Shown: piece by piece, positions 1 to 7,582 of the stretch
Layout: every line of letters begins with the position of its first letter
Position numbering within the stretch: the stretch's first letter is position 1
Origin: Gloeophyllum trabeum ATCC 11539
Lineage: Eukaryota > Basidiomycota > Agaricomycetes > Gloeophyllales > Gloeophyllaceae
DNA length: 13,327 nucleotides
Direction of reading: 5' to 3'
NCBI RefSeq assembly: GCF_000344685.1
Contig: NW_006920411.1
Coordinates: forward strand, 33,279 to 46,605
Program-made: the position numbers and the translations under genes
The notes under the pieces: generated by a model
Seen by the model: only the letters and a program-made list of their open reading frames with translations
Database searches by the model: none
What the model was told of the DNA's origin: nothing

Positions 1-747
1 GTAGTCTCTGGGACCATTGTTTGCTCATTTTCGGGCTCAATTCTTCGTCTTATCTCTCTTTTATTTCCTCTAGTATAGGACGTATGCTATACGGGTCTAC
101 AATTATATTTTCGTGAATTTATCAATTGTGTGTCTTGTCCTAGTCTGCATGGCGGTTTTACTTTTATTGCTTATCGTGGGAATTGACTGTTGTAGTGGCT
201 TGTAGTCAGTGGCTGAGGTGCGGGCCGCGTCGGTTTGCACTCCTGGACTCTGATTGGCTCCTGCCTTCTATGACATAGGCTCTCTGCAGGTTCACGCGAT
301 CTGCAGAGCCATTACATTATTGGTATCTGGAATTGATTGCAGGCTGTGGAAGGGCCAGAAAAATTGTGAAAAATGCGGGAAATCCATAATATATTCAGAG
401 CTCTATAGCAAATCAAGGAATATACAAGATGATCCTGAGAGGTCTAGTGAAATTCAAATAATACTTCAAGAAAGATAGGAATATTTGTGTCAGCTCTATG
501 ATATCTATAATACAAAAGGTGGTTGCCTTTCCCACGGGGGATAAACGCAAAATTGACTTTTATGGCAGTCAGGCTGTGGCTTAATGGATACATGCCCTGC
601 TGCTCAGAGGAGACTGTAATCTGCAGGAAATCTTCTATGAGCTTGATATAATAGGTTTAGAAAGGATGTGCCATAAGTGCATGTAGTTTAAGTACACAAT
701 TGGTTACACAATAAACTGAACTACCATATATGACTGGAGTGAACAAG

Positions 748-786
748 GGGGCCACATCACAGCCTTTTGGGCCACGATGTGGCCCC
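748..786. repeat. Perfect 11-bp inverted repeat (hairpin)
   Basis: GGGGCCACATC at 748-758 is repeated exactly as its reverse complement GATGTGGCCCC at 776-786, with a 17-nt loop. It could be a relic of transposon ends or a cruciform. No ORF adjoins it that would make it a terminator. Confidence 0.6.
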
Positions 787-840
787 ATTATATTGCTATA
801 TAGGTGTCCTAACTCGAGTCAGTTGTCACAAAAAGAGTGA

Positions 841-857
841 CCGTGCAGTATGCACGG
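841..857. repeat. Short perfect hairpin CCGTGCA/TGCACGG
   Basis: Seven-base arms at 841-847 and 851-857 flank a 3-nt loop. It sits just left of a dispersed repeat that starts near 900. No function can be assigned. Confidence 0.5.
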
Positions 858-901
858 GTAGCTGCTAGTACAGTGTAAAATAGGGAGTATCTTATGCCCA
901 G

Positions 902-1000
902 CTCAGGACTCGTAACCAGCCATGCACAGCATTGGCCCACTCCCCCCAAGTCTAGATTGTTGTACCGTACCTTGCGAGCTCGAGGACCTTACAATGCCCC
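902..1000 (+). repeat. Diverged dispersed repeat, copy 1
   Basis: The segment starting CTCAGGACTCGTAA, passing through TGCACAGC and CCCCAAG, and ending near GAGGACCTTACAATGC aligns in the same order with 11411-11540 (CTCAGGACTTGTAA, GTGCACAGC, CTCCCAAG, CAGGACCTTATAAAATGC). Identity over the first 50 bases is roughly 70 percent by eye, with indels. It is probably an old repeat family. The open frame across it (894-1214) shows no known domain and is best treated as spurious. Confidence 0.55.
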
Positions 1001-1014
1001 TGTAGATACACCCC

Positions 1015-1170
1015 CATCTTTGCACTCATTCATGAGATGTGCTAAGTGGGGTGAGTTTGTATTCGCGAACCCGTTCATTCATGGACTTACCATTACCTGT
1101 AGTTTACTTGTCTGTTCGTTCACAGGTAATGCAACATCTTTGCACTCATTCATTAGCCGTGCTAAGTGGG
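1015..1170 (+). repeat. 36-bp direct repeat 120 bp apart
   Basis: The segments 1015-1050 and 1135-1170 both begin CATCTTTGCACTCATTCAT and end GTGCTAAGTGGG, with a few changes between. The exact 120-bp spacing suggests a local duplication. No gene can be assigned. Confidence 0.7.
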
Positions 1171-1193
1171 TTTACTTGTCTGTTTGTTCGCAG
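1102..1193 (+). repeat. 24-bp pyrimidine-rich direct repeat ending CAG
   Basis: GTTTACTTGTCTGTTCGTTC-ACAG at 1102-1125 and GTTTACTTGTCTGTTTGTTC-GCAG at 1170-1193 differ at two bases. Both end in a pyrimidine tract plus CAG, like a fungal 3' splice site. The second copy ends 9 bp before the retrotransposon. Splice function is only a possibility. Confidence 0.6.
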
Positions 1194-1197
1194 ATGT

Positions 1198-1202
1198 GCA
1201 CA
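1198..1202. repeat. Target-site duplication, left copy (GCACA)
   Basis: GCACA lies directly outside the left LTR and is repeated exactly at 7830-7834, directly outside the right LTR. A 5-bp duplication is what Ty1/copia integrases produce. It shows that 1203-7829 entered as one unit. Confidence 0.9.
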
Positions 1203-1449
1203 TGCTCAAGCTAGATAACGGAGACCTCAGTCACGCTGTATGCATAGCGACTATATTCGTACTGTACCTAGATAACCGAAACCTAGTCTACTTGTTAGCT
1301 ATGTACAAGACTCGTAATATACTAAGCTTACCTCAGTCACGCTGTATGCATAGCGACTGAGGAAAGAGAGAGAAAACATCGTCCGAGACTACCCGAGTCC
1401 GCCGTCACGTGTGTGAAGAGTACCACGTCTACGTTGCACATTCTCAACA
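1203..1449 (-). repeat. 3' LTR (247 bp)
   Basis: It reads TGCTCA...TCAACA on the plus strand and aligns without gaps to 7583-7829, with nine substitutions. On the coding (minus) strand it starts TGTTGAGAATG directly after the polypurine tract. A 28-bp segment occurs twice inside it, at 1225-1252 and 1331-1358. The second forms a stem with CCTCAGT pairing to ACTGAGG and CGCT to AGCG (1331-1362). Confidence 0.92.
1331..1362. repeat. Stem-loop inside 3' LTR
   Basis: CCTCAGT...ACTGAGG and CGCT...AGCG form an imperfect stem around the loop GTATGCAT. The same structure is at 7711-7742 in the other LTR. A half copy without the closing GAGG lies at 1225-1252. It may be a transcription-factor or RNA-structure element of the LTR; this is inferred only from the symmetry. 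Confidence 0.6.
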
Positions 1450-1459
1450 CTCCTCCTTG
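1450..1459 (-). other. Polypurine tract (PPT)
   Basis: On the minus strand the sequence CAAGGAGGAG stands immediately before TGTTGAG, the first bases of the 3' LTR. This is the position where plus-strand DNA synthesis is primed. Related GGAGGAGT motifs recur at 1492-1499, 1521-1528 and 2227-2234 (all minus) and at 2389-2396 (plus). Confidence 0.75.
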
Positions 1460-1530
1460 ACGTAGACGCCACCGTCACTAACATCCAGACTACTCCTCCT
1501 CGAATGGAACATTCGATGTAACTCCTCCTC

Positions 1531-2193
1531 TTGATTTTGAATCTCGTCAGCGTAGCGGTTGGTTCTCGTCCCGACATCGCCTTTGCCATCCAGTATCTCA
1601 GTCAATTCCTGGACTGTTATGGTACCGCGCACTGGGAAGCTGCTAAACGTGTCGTACGTTATCTCAAGGGGACTCGAGATCTAAAACTTCATCTTGGTGG
1701 CTCTAAGGCTGATGCGCTACTGGGCTATACCGACTCAGGCTTTGCTATGTGTCCGGATACTCGTCGTTCCGTTGGCGGATACTGCTTCTCGCTTGGCTCT
1801 GGCATTGTCACCTGGTGCTCGTGGAAACAAAAGACTGTTACTACGTCGTCTTGTGAAGCAGAATATATTGCAGCCTCTGAGTCTACGAAAGAGCTGGTTT
1901 GGCTTCGAGCACTACTGGAGGGTATAAATCATCGACAAGCCAATCCAATGCCCTTGCTATGCGACAATAACAGTGCAATTACCTTGTCAGGCGATCCATC
2001 TTTCCACAACCATACAAAACACATCGACATCAAATACCATTACATTCATGAATGTAACGAGAACGGGCTATTGATTGTTAACTACGTCAATACGAACGAC
2101 AACCTCGCCGACATATTCACAAAACCTCTGACCACTGGACCCTTTTGCCATCTGCGCGACTTGCTCGGGCTAGATACATCAGCGATCCTATGA
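1531..2193 (+). pseudogene. Inverted RNase H fragment of copia pol
   Basis: This is the C-terminal copia domain: the end of the RT connection (VGSRPDIAFAIQYLSQF, then HWEAAKRVVRYLKGT) followed by RNase H1. Putative catalytic acids, numbered from 1531, are D68 in GYTDSGFA, E109 in SSCEAEYIA and D145 in LLCDNNSAI. The end KHIDIKYHYIHE...ADIFTKPL, then a natural TGA at 2191, is typical of copia. There is no ATG; the frame is merely open from 1522 and I place the start by homology. It is exactly the part missing from the minus-strand pol of the same element, but in opposite orientation, so an internal inversion is the simplest reading. A piece of a second nested copia copy is the alternative. Confidence 0.88.
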
Positions 2194-2396
2194 GGGAACG
2201 ATAAGGTAGTGACACCGCAATGAGACACTCCTCCTCGGTCTGAGGCGAGTGTTCTTTGCGAGACAGCCGTTGATATGCACTGACACACAACAATCACCAA
2301 GGACCAAAAGGAATAAACCTAAACCCCGTGATATGGGTGAAGGCAGTCCGAGACAACTGAAGGGTATTTAATAGTTTGAGGGGGAAAGGAGGAGTA
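2194..2396 (+). other. Probable inverted 3' untranslated segment with PPT-like tract
   Basis: After the RNase H stop comes about 185 bp of non-coding DNA ending in the purine run GAGGGGGAAAGGAGGAG (2379-2395). In an intact copia such a tract would directly precede a 3' LTR, but the following bases (TAAGACGCCG) are not LTR sequence. This segment likely travelled with the RNase H fragment. Confidence 0.5.
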
Positions 2397-3346
2397 AGAC
2401 GCCGTAGGGTAGTCCGCAGGAAGACCTAGAAAAATAAAACAAAACCTTGATGCCTGAAACAAACACTAATGGACGCTCTGGAGTATTTATCTCCGAAAAG
2501 TCGCAAACAAAGTCGCAAACCACGGAACCGAGTGTAGGTTCGGGCCCACGGGAGTAGAAAACGCTAAAGGGACTTGTTTAATTTTTATTTCGCTATGTGA
2601 GACGCACCGGAGCTAATTGAATCGATGGCGGAGCTAATTCACTCGACGAGTCAGGCCTATTGGCAAAGCTAAGATCGGTTATAATTCGCTAAGTTCGACG
2701 CTTTCGAACTTCTCGGGTCGCTGAGATCGTAACACTAATTCTCTGAGATGGTGAAGTCGAAACTTGTTTTTCTGTACGCTACTTTGTACAATTGATACTA
2801 CAGGAATGGCTTTGCGACCGTCCGGAGATAAATAACAAATAACCGCTGCTACCCACAGGATTGCTCAGCACTTGCCGCCGCTATACCATGCACCACACGA
2901 CTCCCTTGCACTCCTACTTGCTCGTCCCAACCCCTAGAGGTCGCCTTGATGCTCTGCCACCTGATCCAAGCGGTCCCATCACTCCGTGCAACGCGCCGGT
3001 CACGTGCTAATTACCTCCGGCCGCTTGCTGACTGATGCTGACCTCATGGTGACTCGTATACGTCCGCACCTTTGGTATCTTGACGGAAATGAGGGGGAGT
3101 GAGTGCTGGAGGGTGGGCATGAGGACGACGCCCCTCGATAGAAGTTCCCACGGGCCCCGGAGCTAATTCATCTAGATGTTGCATTGGTTAAGTCGCTCCG
3201 GAGCTCCTGTTCGCGGAGATAAATCGTGGAATGGGTTCGTGTACGCCTCAAGGATGTTAGGAAGTCCGGAGCTAAAACAGAGCAAGTCTTTAGAGCCCAT
3301 AGAAGCCTAAAGGCGTGTGAGCGCTGTGTCGAATAAGCTCCGGAGG
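2397..3346. other. Foreign insert within the retrotransposon
   Basis: I see no retroelement homology and no gene here. The segment holds a 351-bp inverted-repeat element (2484-2834) and at least six copies of the motif CGGAG(C/A)TAA(A/T) at about 2609, 2629, 2824, 3158, 3214 and 3267. A related AATAAGCTCCGG in the other orientation is at about 3326, directly at the junction with broken pol. The last three CGGAG motifs are spaced about 55 bp. This looks like one or several DNA-transposon remnants. GC content and CpG frequency are high here, unlike the old repeats elsewhere in the window. Confidence 0.55.
2484..2834. mobile_element. MITE-like element with 24-bp imperfect TIRs
   Basis: Left end 2484-2507 reads TATTTATCTCCG, four variable bases, GTCGCAAA. 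The right end 2811-2834 is the reverse complement of the same pattern (TTTGCGAC, four variable bases, CGGAGATAAATA). If the outermost TA is a target duplication, the element is 347 bp and could be a Tc1/mariner-type MITE, but the superfamily is not proven. GTCGCAAAC is repeated next to the left end (2500-2520). No ORF is present, as expected of a non-autonomous element. It is nested inside the copia element and therefore younger than, or carried in with, the rearrangement. Confidence 0.6.
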
Positions 3347-3548
3347 GCTTGTACGATGCACTGAGTCCGCGTTTTCGGGGGTCAGACGATCCCGAGGCTT
3401 ATCACCGTAGACCAGATTCCATAGGCGTCGCGACAGGAAACGCGTCGGTCAGGTTGAATTGAATAAGGATGCGGTCGATGAGGGCGATTTGCGAGATAGC
3501 AACGGTACATGATCCGCGATCCCTCTCCACGGCAATGCCAAGACAGAA
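3347..3548 (-). pseudogene. Copia pol remnant downstream of premature stop
   Basis: Directly after the TGA that ends the long gag-pol frame, the same frame continues with copia-like residues: FCLGIAVERDR, then ISQIALIDRI and DAFPVATPMESGLR, the late RT motif set. At about 3404 the frame shifts (two further stops in the old frame), and the next frame gives DKPRDRLTPENADSVHRT. Homology then ends at about 3347, where the foreign CTCCGGAGCTTATTC sequence begins. So pol has at least three lesions here: a nonsense codon, a frameshift, and an abrupt break. The stop may have come from CGA to TGA by C-to-T change, but that is inferred. Confidence 0.82.
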
Positions 3549-6500
3549 TCATACCTCCCCTTGATCGGATATTTGCCATTTTTCGTGCAATTGATCCTTG
3601 AATCGAGCATTGGCAGCAGCTTGGCTTGCGATCGATAGGAAGTCATCCACATGGACTCCCGCAATAACAACGCCATGTTCATCCTCACAATAATAAATGC
3701 AATGCTCACATGAGAGGCGAGTGAACCCCAGTTCCACCATCCTAGCATGCATAGTACGGTTCCAGATCCATCCAGCTTGTTTCATTCCATAGAGGCCCTT
3801 CTGCAGCTCCCATACCCACTCTTCTTTGCCCGACTCTTCGAAACCTTCCGGTTGTTCCATATAACACGTCTCATCAGCAGGTAACAGCCCGTACAAGAAA
3901 GCAGTTTTGATGTCGATCTGCTGAGCGTCCCAGTCGAGAGCAGTGGCAAGGTGTAGAAGTACTTGGAACGATTCCATACGCATAGTTGGGGATGTAGTTT
4001 TGTCGTAGTCGAGTCCAAAGATCGCTTCGTATCCTTTGCAGACATAGCGAGCTTTGTACCGAGCAGGCGCGCTGTGTTCGTTGCGCTTCAGGCGAAACAC
4101 AGAACGACCACGCATTAGTTTACGACCGTCAGGAACAGACGAGCGAGGGACAAGTTTGTAGACACCCATTTCCTTGAGAGACGCAAATTCTTCGAGTAGA
4201 GCTTTGTGCCATTGAGAAGCGTCGGGTAATGACATTGCCTCCTTGTAATTCTTTGGATCGTCTGGGTACTCGACGTCGATGTGACCGTCCTTGAGAGTGG
4301 CATATGTCTCGTGGATTAAGGTGAGAGCTTCGTCCAACATCGTAGGTGGGTTTGCGCGTCGTTCGGCTCCACTTTGACGGAGTCGTTCCCCGGCTGCAGC
4401 AGATTCAGCAACGGCTTGACGAACAGCCAAAACACAGTCCAAGCCTTCGTTTTCCGCCCGTTTTTCAGTTGGGATAGGAACACGAGAGGAGCGACGGGGT
4501 TCAACGACAGTAGGTTCTTCAGGAAGGGATGCACCGGGTGAGTTGGAGGTAGTCGGAAGACCAAATGACGTGGCAGATGCTACAGGATCAGAAAGATTCT
4601 GAAGGAGATCATCAGCAGCGTCAATTGGTGTAGGAGACTTGTCAGGTGCATCACCAGGGCTGTTAAGAATAACACCTGGACGGAATGGACGGGGGACTGC
4701 CTCATGAGACTCGATGAATCGGACATGGTATGACACGATAACGTGATGTGTCGGCCGGTGATAGCATCTATAAGCCTTAGAGTTAGGGCTATACCCGATT
4801 AGCACGCACTCGAGGGACCGAGGATTTATCTTTGGATTGTATTTGTTCTCAATAAGGACAAACGCTGGACAGCCGATCTCACGGAGATGGGATAGATCCA
4901 GTTTGCGTCCATAATATGCCTCAAAAGGAGTCTTCCCCACCAATGATTGAGATGGTGTTCGGACAGTAAGATAGGCGGCCGTGCATAGCAACTCGTCCCA
5001 ACGGTTGTCCGGCAGATTTGCCTTGATACACATAGTGCGGGCTTTCTCTCGTAACGTACAATGAACTCGTTCACCGCGTCCATTGTGTGCGGAGACATGC
5101 GGAGCTGTGAACTGATGCTGCGTCCCTCGTGAAGCAAGCCATGTTGCCATTTGATGACTCTTAAGCTCCCCGCTATCAGTCCGATAGATACCGACTTTCG
5201 TACCGGATTTGAGTTCCCGAGTGCGCTCCCAAGCTTGAAGCGCTGGGAGGGCCGCATCCTTCGACCGGATAGGCAAGCACCACACGAAAGAAGAACAATC
5301 ATCGATTAAGTTCAATGCAAATTTGTTTCCTGTCGCCGTGACTATGGCCTCTTCCATCACGTCCGCATACACAATGCCCAATACCCGATCTGCCTTTTTC
5401 CCTGTGCAAACTTTTGGGACTGGTGTCTTAGCCTGTTTCCCGAGAATACAGTGTTCACACTTCGCCGGTTCATGGGAAATGTCAATGGGCATACCTTCAA
5501 TGAGGCCTTTGCACGCCATCTCGACGATAGAACATGGATTGGTGTGCCCGAGGCGATGGTGCCAGACTGCTACGTCTGGTATGCAACTAGCAAAGAAGGC
5601 GTGTTTGGTAGACGGAGCTTTAAGGTCAATGCAATAGAGGTCGCGAGAAGTGATGGGTCCACCAGCGACAACAGTACCGTTCCATTTGTGCAGCCAGCAT
5701 TGATTGTCAGAGAAAGTAACGAGCAAGCCAGTGCTTTTGGTGATGCGCGGAACAGAGATAAGGCGTACAGTAGCATGCGGGACATACAAGACACCATCCA
5801 AGATGATGGTGATGCCACGAGCGACATGCAGTTTGACCTTCCCAATACCGATAGCATGAATCGCAGACCCATTGACACCGGCAACCGGATGAGGTGGGAT
5901 ACGACGAATATCAAAGAAATCACTCTGATGAGGAGGGATACAACGAATATCGAAGAAATCACTCTGATGAGGAGTGATGTGCGTAGTGGCAGCTGAATCA
6001 ACGAAGAACGGGCATGTGTCTAGGTCGACGATGGGTACTCGGCCGTGAGCATTGACAGGCGCAATAGTAATGGCAGCGAGATCAATGTCATTTCTCCTCC
6101 TCTCGCGCCAGTCCACAGTGGCAGAGTCAGGACCTTCGACAGTCAGAAAGGCTTCGTATTCGAGACGATCAGTGTCGGAGTCAACGTAGCGTTGTAGCCA
6201 GTCTGGCACAGGATGAACAGCGTCAAGATGTAGCACAGTATCCTCCTGAGTGTGAAGAGCAGCGAGTGTCTGAGAAGAAACTGTAGCAGGAGGAGCAGCA
6301 GCGAGATAGTAAGCCTGGCCCGTAGCGCCATCAAGAAGGTAGGCACGCCCAGCGTCATCTACGCGAGGTCCAGCAGAGGGAGTGGGACGAGTGTGGGATG
6401 ACGATGCAGACGTATTGGATGATGATGGGTTGCCGTCCTTGGTCTGAGCGCGCTTGAGGTGTTTATTGGCCAGTACTTCATCGCGCCGACCTTCCATAGG

Positions 6501-7364
6501 TCCTCCCGGAGCCCAGCATGTGTCAACTCGATGGCCTTTCCCATTGCAGTGCAAACAGAGATTGCCTCCACCGTTCGACTTGCCCTTCGTCTTTGATTGC
6601 ATAGCAAGAACTTCAGTAGTGCCCCCGGCAGCCGCGACGTCGCGATCGGTCAGCTGTTGTTCATAGTCGAGACGACGACGGATGTCGGAAGACGTATAAG
6701 GATGGTCGGCCGTAGCATTAGCGAGGTGAGAAGCAACGGTGTCCCGAACATGCGAGAGGTCATCGGACATCATGTTCAGCATTCTGATCAAGAGAAAAAC
6801 ATCTTCAGTGGGTAGCCCGATAGCATATATGTGTTTCACTAAGTCGGCAAGGCGTAGGCTGGTCGCGGCGTAGCGTTCAGTCTTAGAGTAACAAGTTTTA
6901 AAGAACTCTTCTATGAGTAGGATCTGAGTGAACGGGCCCTGTTTCTCATGATGAGCCTTCAAAGCCTTCCAGACTGCAGCAGCTGTGGGCTTGTCCTCAA
7001 TCCAGCGACGTTCTTCCTTGTCTATACGAAGCTCGAGAAATGCGCAGACAGCGCGCGAGTTGGTGTCCCAATTACACGCTGTGATAGGCTCGGTGATAGG
7101 GTCCGGCCGAACAGTGGTTCCGTTGAGATAGCCGCCAAGACTATAGAGAGTCAAAGTCCGGTCAATTGTATGAGACCAGTCGGGCCAGTTATTCTTCTCG
7201 AAAGAAAGAATGGGGGGGTCCGTAGCTGCAACCAGAGACGCCGGAATTTGAAGTACGGTGACTGAAGGAGGTAACGGCGGCGACAGGACCTGAGTGGTCG
7301 GCAAAGGTGGATCCTGAGTCTGCAGAGTCGGGTCCTGAGCCGTCGGATTGAACTTGGGCAGCAT
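3549..7364 (-). CDS. Copia Gag-Pol polyprotein (truncated in RT)
   Basis: One ATG-started frame of 1,271 codons. It begins with a copia-type Gag (about 50-260), including the ILSFEKNNWPDWSHTI and FFKTCYS regions, then a zinc knuckle CLHCNGKGHRVDTC (270-283, CX2CX4HX4C). Aspartic protease is at FVDSAATTHIT (D456). The integrase zinc site is H603, H607, C636, C639; the integrase core acids are D668, D730 and E765. Reverse transcriptase runs from about 1050, with QQIDIKTAFLYG (D1151) and HVDD (D1240, D1241), where YVDD is usual. A 13-residue unit HQSDFFDIR(C/R)IPP is duplicated at 466-491, straight after the protease active site. The TGA at 3549-3551 cuts the protein in late RT, before RNase H. 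Gag and Pol share one frame, as in most copia elements; processing would need its own protease. Transcription would start in the LTR at 7583-7829. Confidence 0.93.
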   Translation of the reverse strand: MLPKFNPTAQDPTLQTQDPPLPTTQVLSPPLPPSVTVLQIPASLVAATDPPILSFEKNNWPDWSHTIDRTLTLYSLGGYLNGTTVRPDPITEPITACNWDTNSRAVCAFLELRIDKEERRWIEDKPTAAAVWKALKAHHEKQGPFTQILLIEEFFKTCYSKTERYAATSLRLADLVKHIYAIGLPTEDVFLLIRMLNMMSDDLSHVRDTVASHLANATADHPYTSSDIRRRLDYEQQLTDRDVAAAGGTTEVLAMQSKTKGKSNGGGNLCLHCNGKGHRVDTCWAPGGPMEGRRDEVLANKHLKRAQTKDGNPSSSNTSASSSHTRPTPSAGPRVDDAGRAYLLDGATGQAYYLAAAPPATVSSQTLAALHTQEDTVLHLDAVHPVPDWLQRYVDSDTDRLEYEAFLTVEGPDSATVDWRERRRNDIDLAAITIAPVNAHGRVPIVDLDTCPFFVDSAATTHITPHQSDFFDIRCIPPHQSDFFDIRRIPPHPVAGVNGSAIHAIGIGKVKLHVARGITIILDGVLYVPHATVRLISVPRITKSTGLLVTFSDNQCWLHKWNGTVVAGGPITSRDLYCIDLKAPSTKHAFFASCIPDVAVWHHRLGHTNPCSIVEMACKGLIEGMPIDISHEPAKCEHCILGKQAKTPVPKVCTGKKADRVLGIVYADVMEEAIVTATGNKFALNLIDDCSSFVWCLPIRSKDAALPALQAWERTRELKSGTKVGIYRTDSGELKSHQMATWLASRGTQHQFTAPHVSAHNGRGERVHCTLREKARTMCIKANLPDNRWDELLCTAAYLTVRTPSQSLVGKTPFEAYYGRKLDLSHLREIGCPAFVLIENKYNPKINPRSLECVLIGYSPNSKAYRCYHRPTHHVIVSYHVRFIESHEAVPRPFRPGVILNSPGDAPDKSPTPIDAADDLLQNLSDPVASATSFGLPTTSNSPGASLPEEPTVVEPRRSSRVPIPTEKRAENEGLDCVLAVRQAVAESAAAGERLRQSGAERRANPPTMLDEALTLIHETYATLKDGHIDVEYPDDPKNYKEAMSLPDASQWHKALLEEFASLKEMGVYKLVPRSSVPDGRKLMRGRSVFRLKRNEHSAPARYKARYVCKGYEAIFGLDYDKTTSPTMRMESFQVLLHLATALDWDAQQIDIKTAFLYGLLPADETCYMEQPEGFEESGKEEWVWELQKGLYGMKQAGWIWNRTMHARMVELGFTRLSCEHCIYYCEDEHGVVIAGVHVDDFLSIASQAAANARFKDQLHEKWQISDQGEV
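5891..5968 (-). repeat. 39-bp tandem duplication inside protease coding region
   Basis: The 39-bp units 5891-5929 and 5930-5968 are nearly identical and keep the frame, giving two copies of a 13-residue block (residues 466-478 and 479-491). The block lies seven residues after the DSAA protease motif. Replication slippage is the likely cause. Confidence 0.9.
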
Positions 7365-7571
7365 GTTGAAGAGAGCGACGAGTTAGAGAGCAACAAGGGC
7401 ACAGGAAAGACGTGCAGGAGCAGCAAAAGACGTGTCGTAAGAGAACGCGTTGGACGGGAAGAGAAATGCGCGTGTTGGTGGGCGCTTCGGATGCAATACA
7501 GTGATTTCGGATCAAAGAGGTTGGTCAAATTAACTTCCGCGACTCGGATGAGAATCAGAGCACGAAGCAGC
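7365..7571 (-). other. Retrotransposon 5' leader
   Basis: This is the untranslated stretch between the primer-binding site and the gag ATG at 7364. Open frames across it on the minus strand are out of frame with gag and carry no domain. A packaging signal would be expected here but cannot be recognised by eye. Confidence 0.6.
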
Positions 7572-7582
7572 GGCTCATAACC
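7572..7582 (-). other. Primer-binding site, half-tRNA-iMet type
   Basis: On the coding strand the 5' LTR ends ...CGAACA and is followed at once by GGTTATGAGCC. This is complementary to GGCUCAUAACC, the anticodon arm of initiator tRNA-Met, not to a tRNA 3' CCA end. Drosophila copia is known to prime from an internal, cleaved initiator tRNA fragment in the same way. The position directly beside the LTR supports the call. Confidence 0.78.

Larger units (their letters stand above)
1..893. other. Gene-poor, repeat-derived left flank
   Basis: I see no convincing gene here. Short open frames exist on both strands, but none carries a domain I recognise and the longest begins at a TTG. CpG is scarce between about 300 and 890, while TG and CA are common, as expected of old transposon DNA. 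Two hairpins lie at 748-786 and 841-857. A stretch near 181-260 (TTGTAGT repeated, then TGATTGGCTCC) resembles stretches near 10085-10150 and 11760-11800, so it is probably part of a dispersed repeat. A TGGCTTAATGG box near 572 resembles a tRNA A box, but no matching B box is visible. Confidence 0.5.

Noticed and set aside
254..478. Small plus-strand protein of 74 codons
   Set aside because: It starts at TTG, has no domain, and lies in CpG-poor repeat-like DNA.
560..650. tRNA-like or tRNA-derived SINE starting at TGGCTTAATGG
   Set aside because: Only an A-box-like sequence is present. No credible B box or cloverleaf closes downstream.
1531..2193. Second complete copia element on the plus strand
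   Set aside because: There is no plus-strand LTR, Gag, integrase or RT around it. It is only the RNase H end, inside the boundaries of the minus-strand element.
5451..5996. Plus-strand ORF opposite gag-pol
   Set aside because: It is antisense to the protease/integrase coding frame, which is conserved and intact there. It includes the tandem duplication and no known domain.
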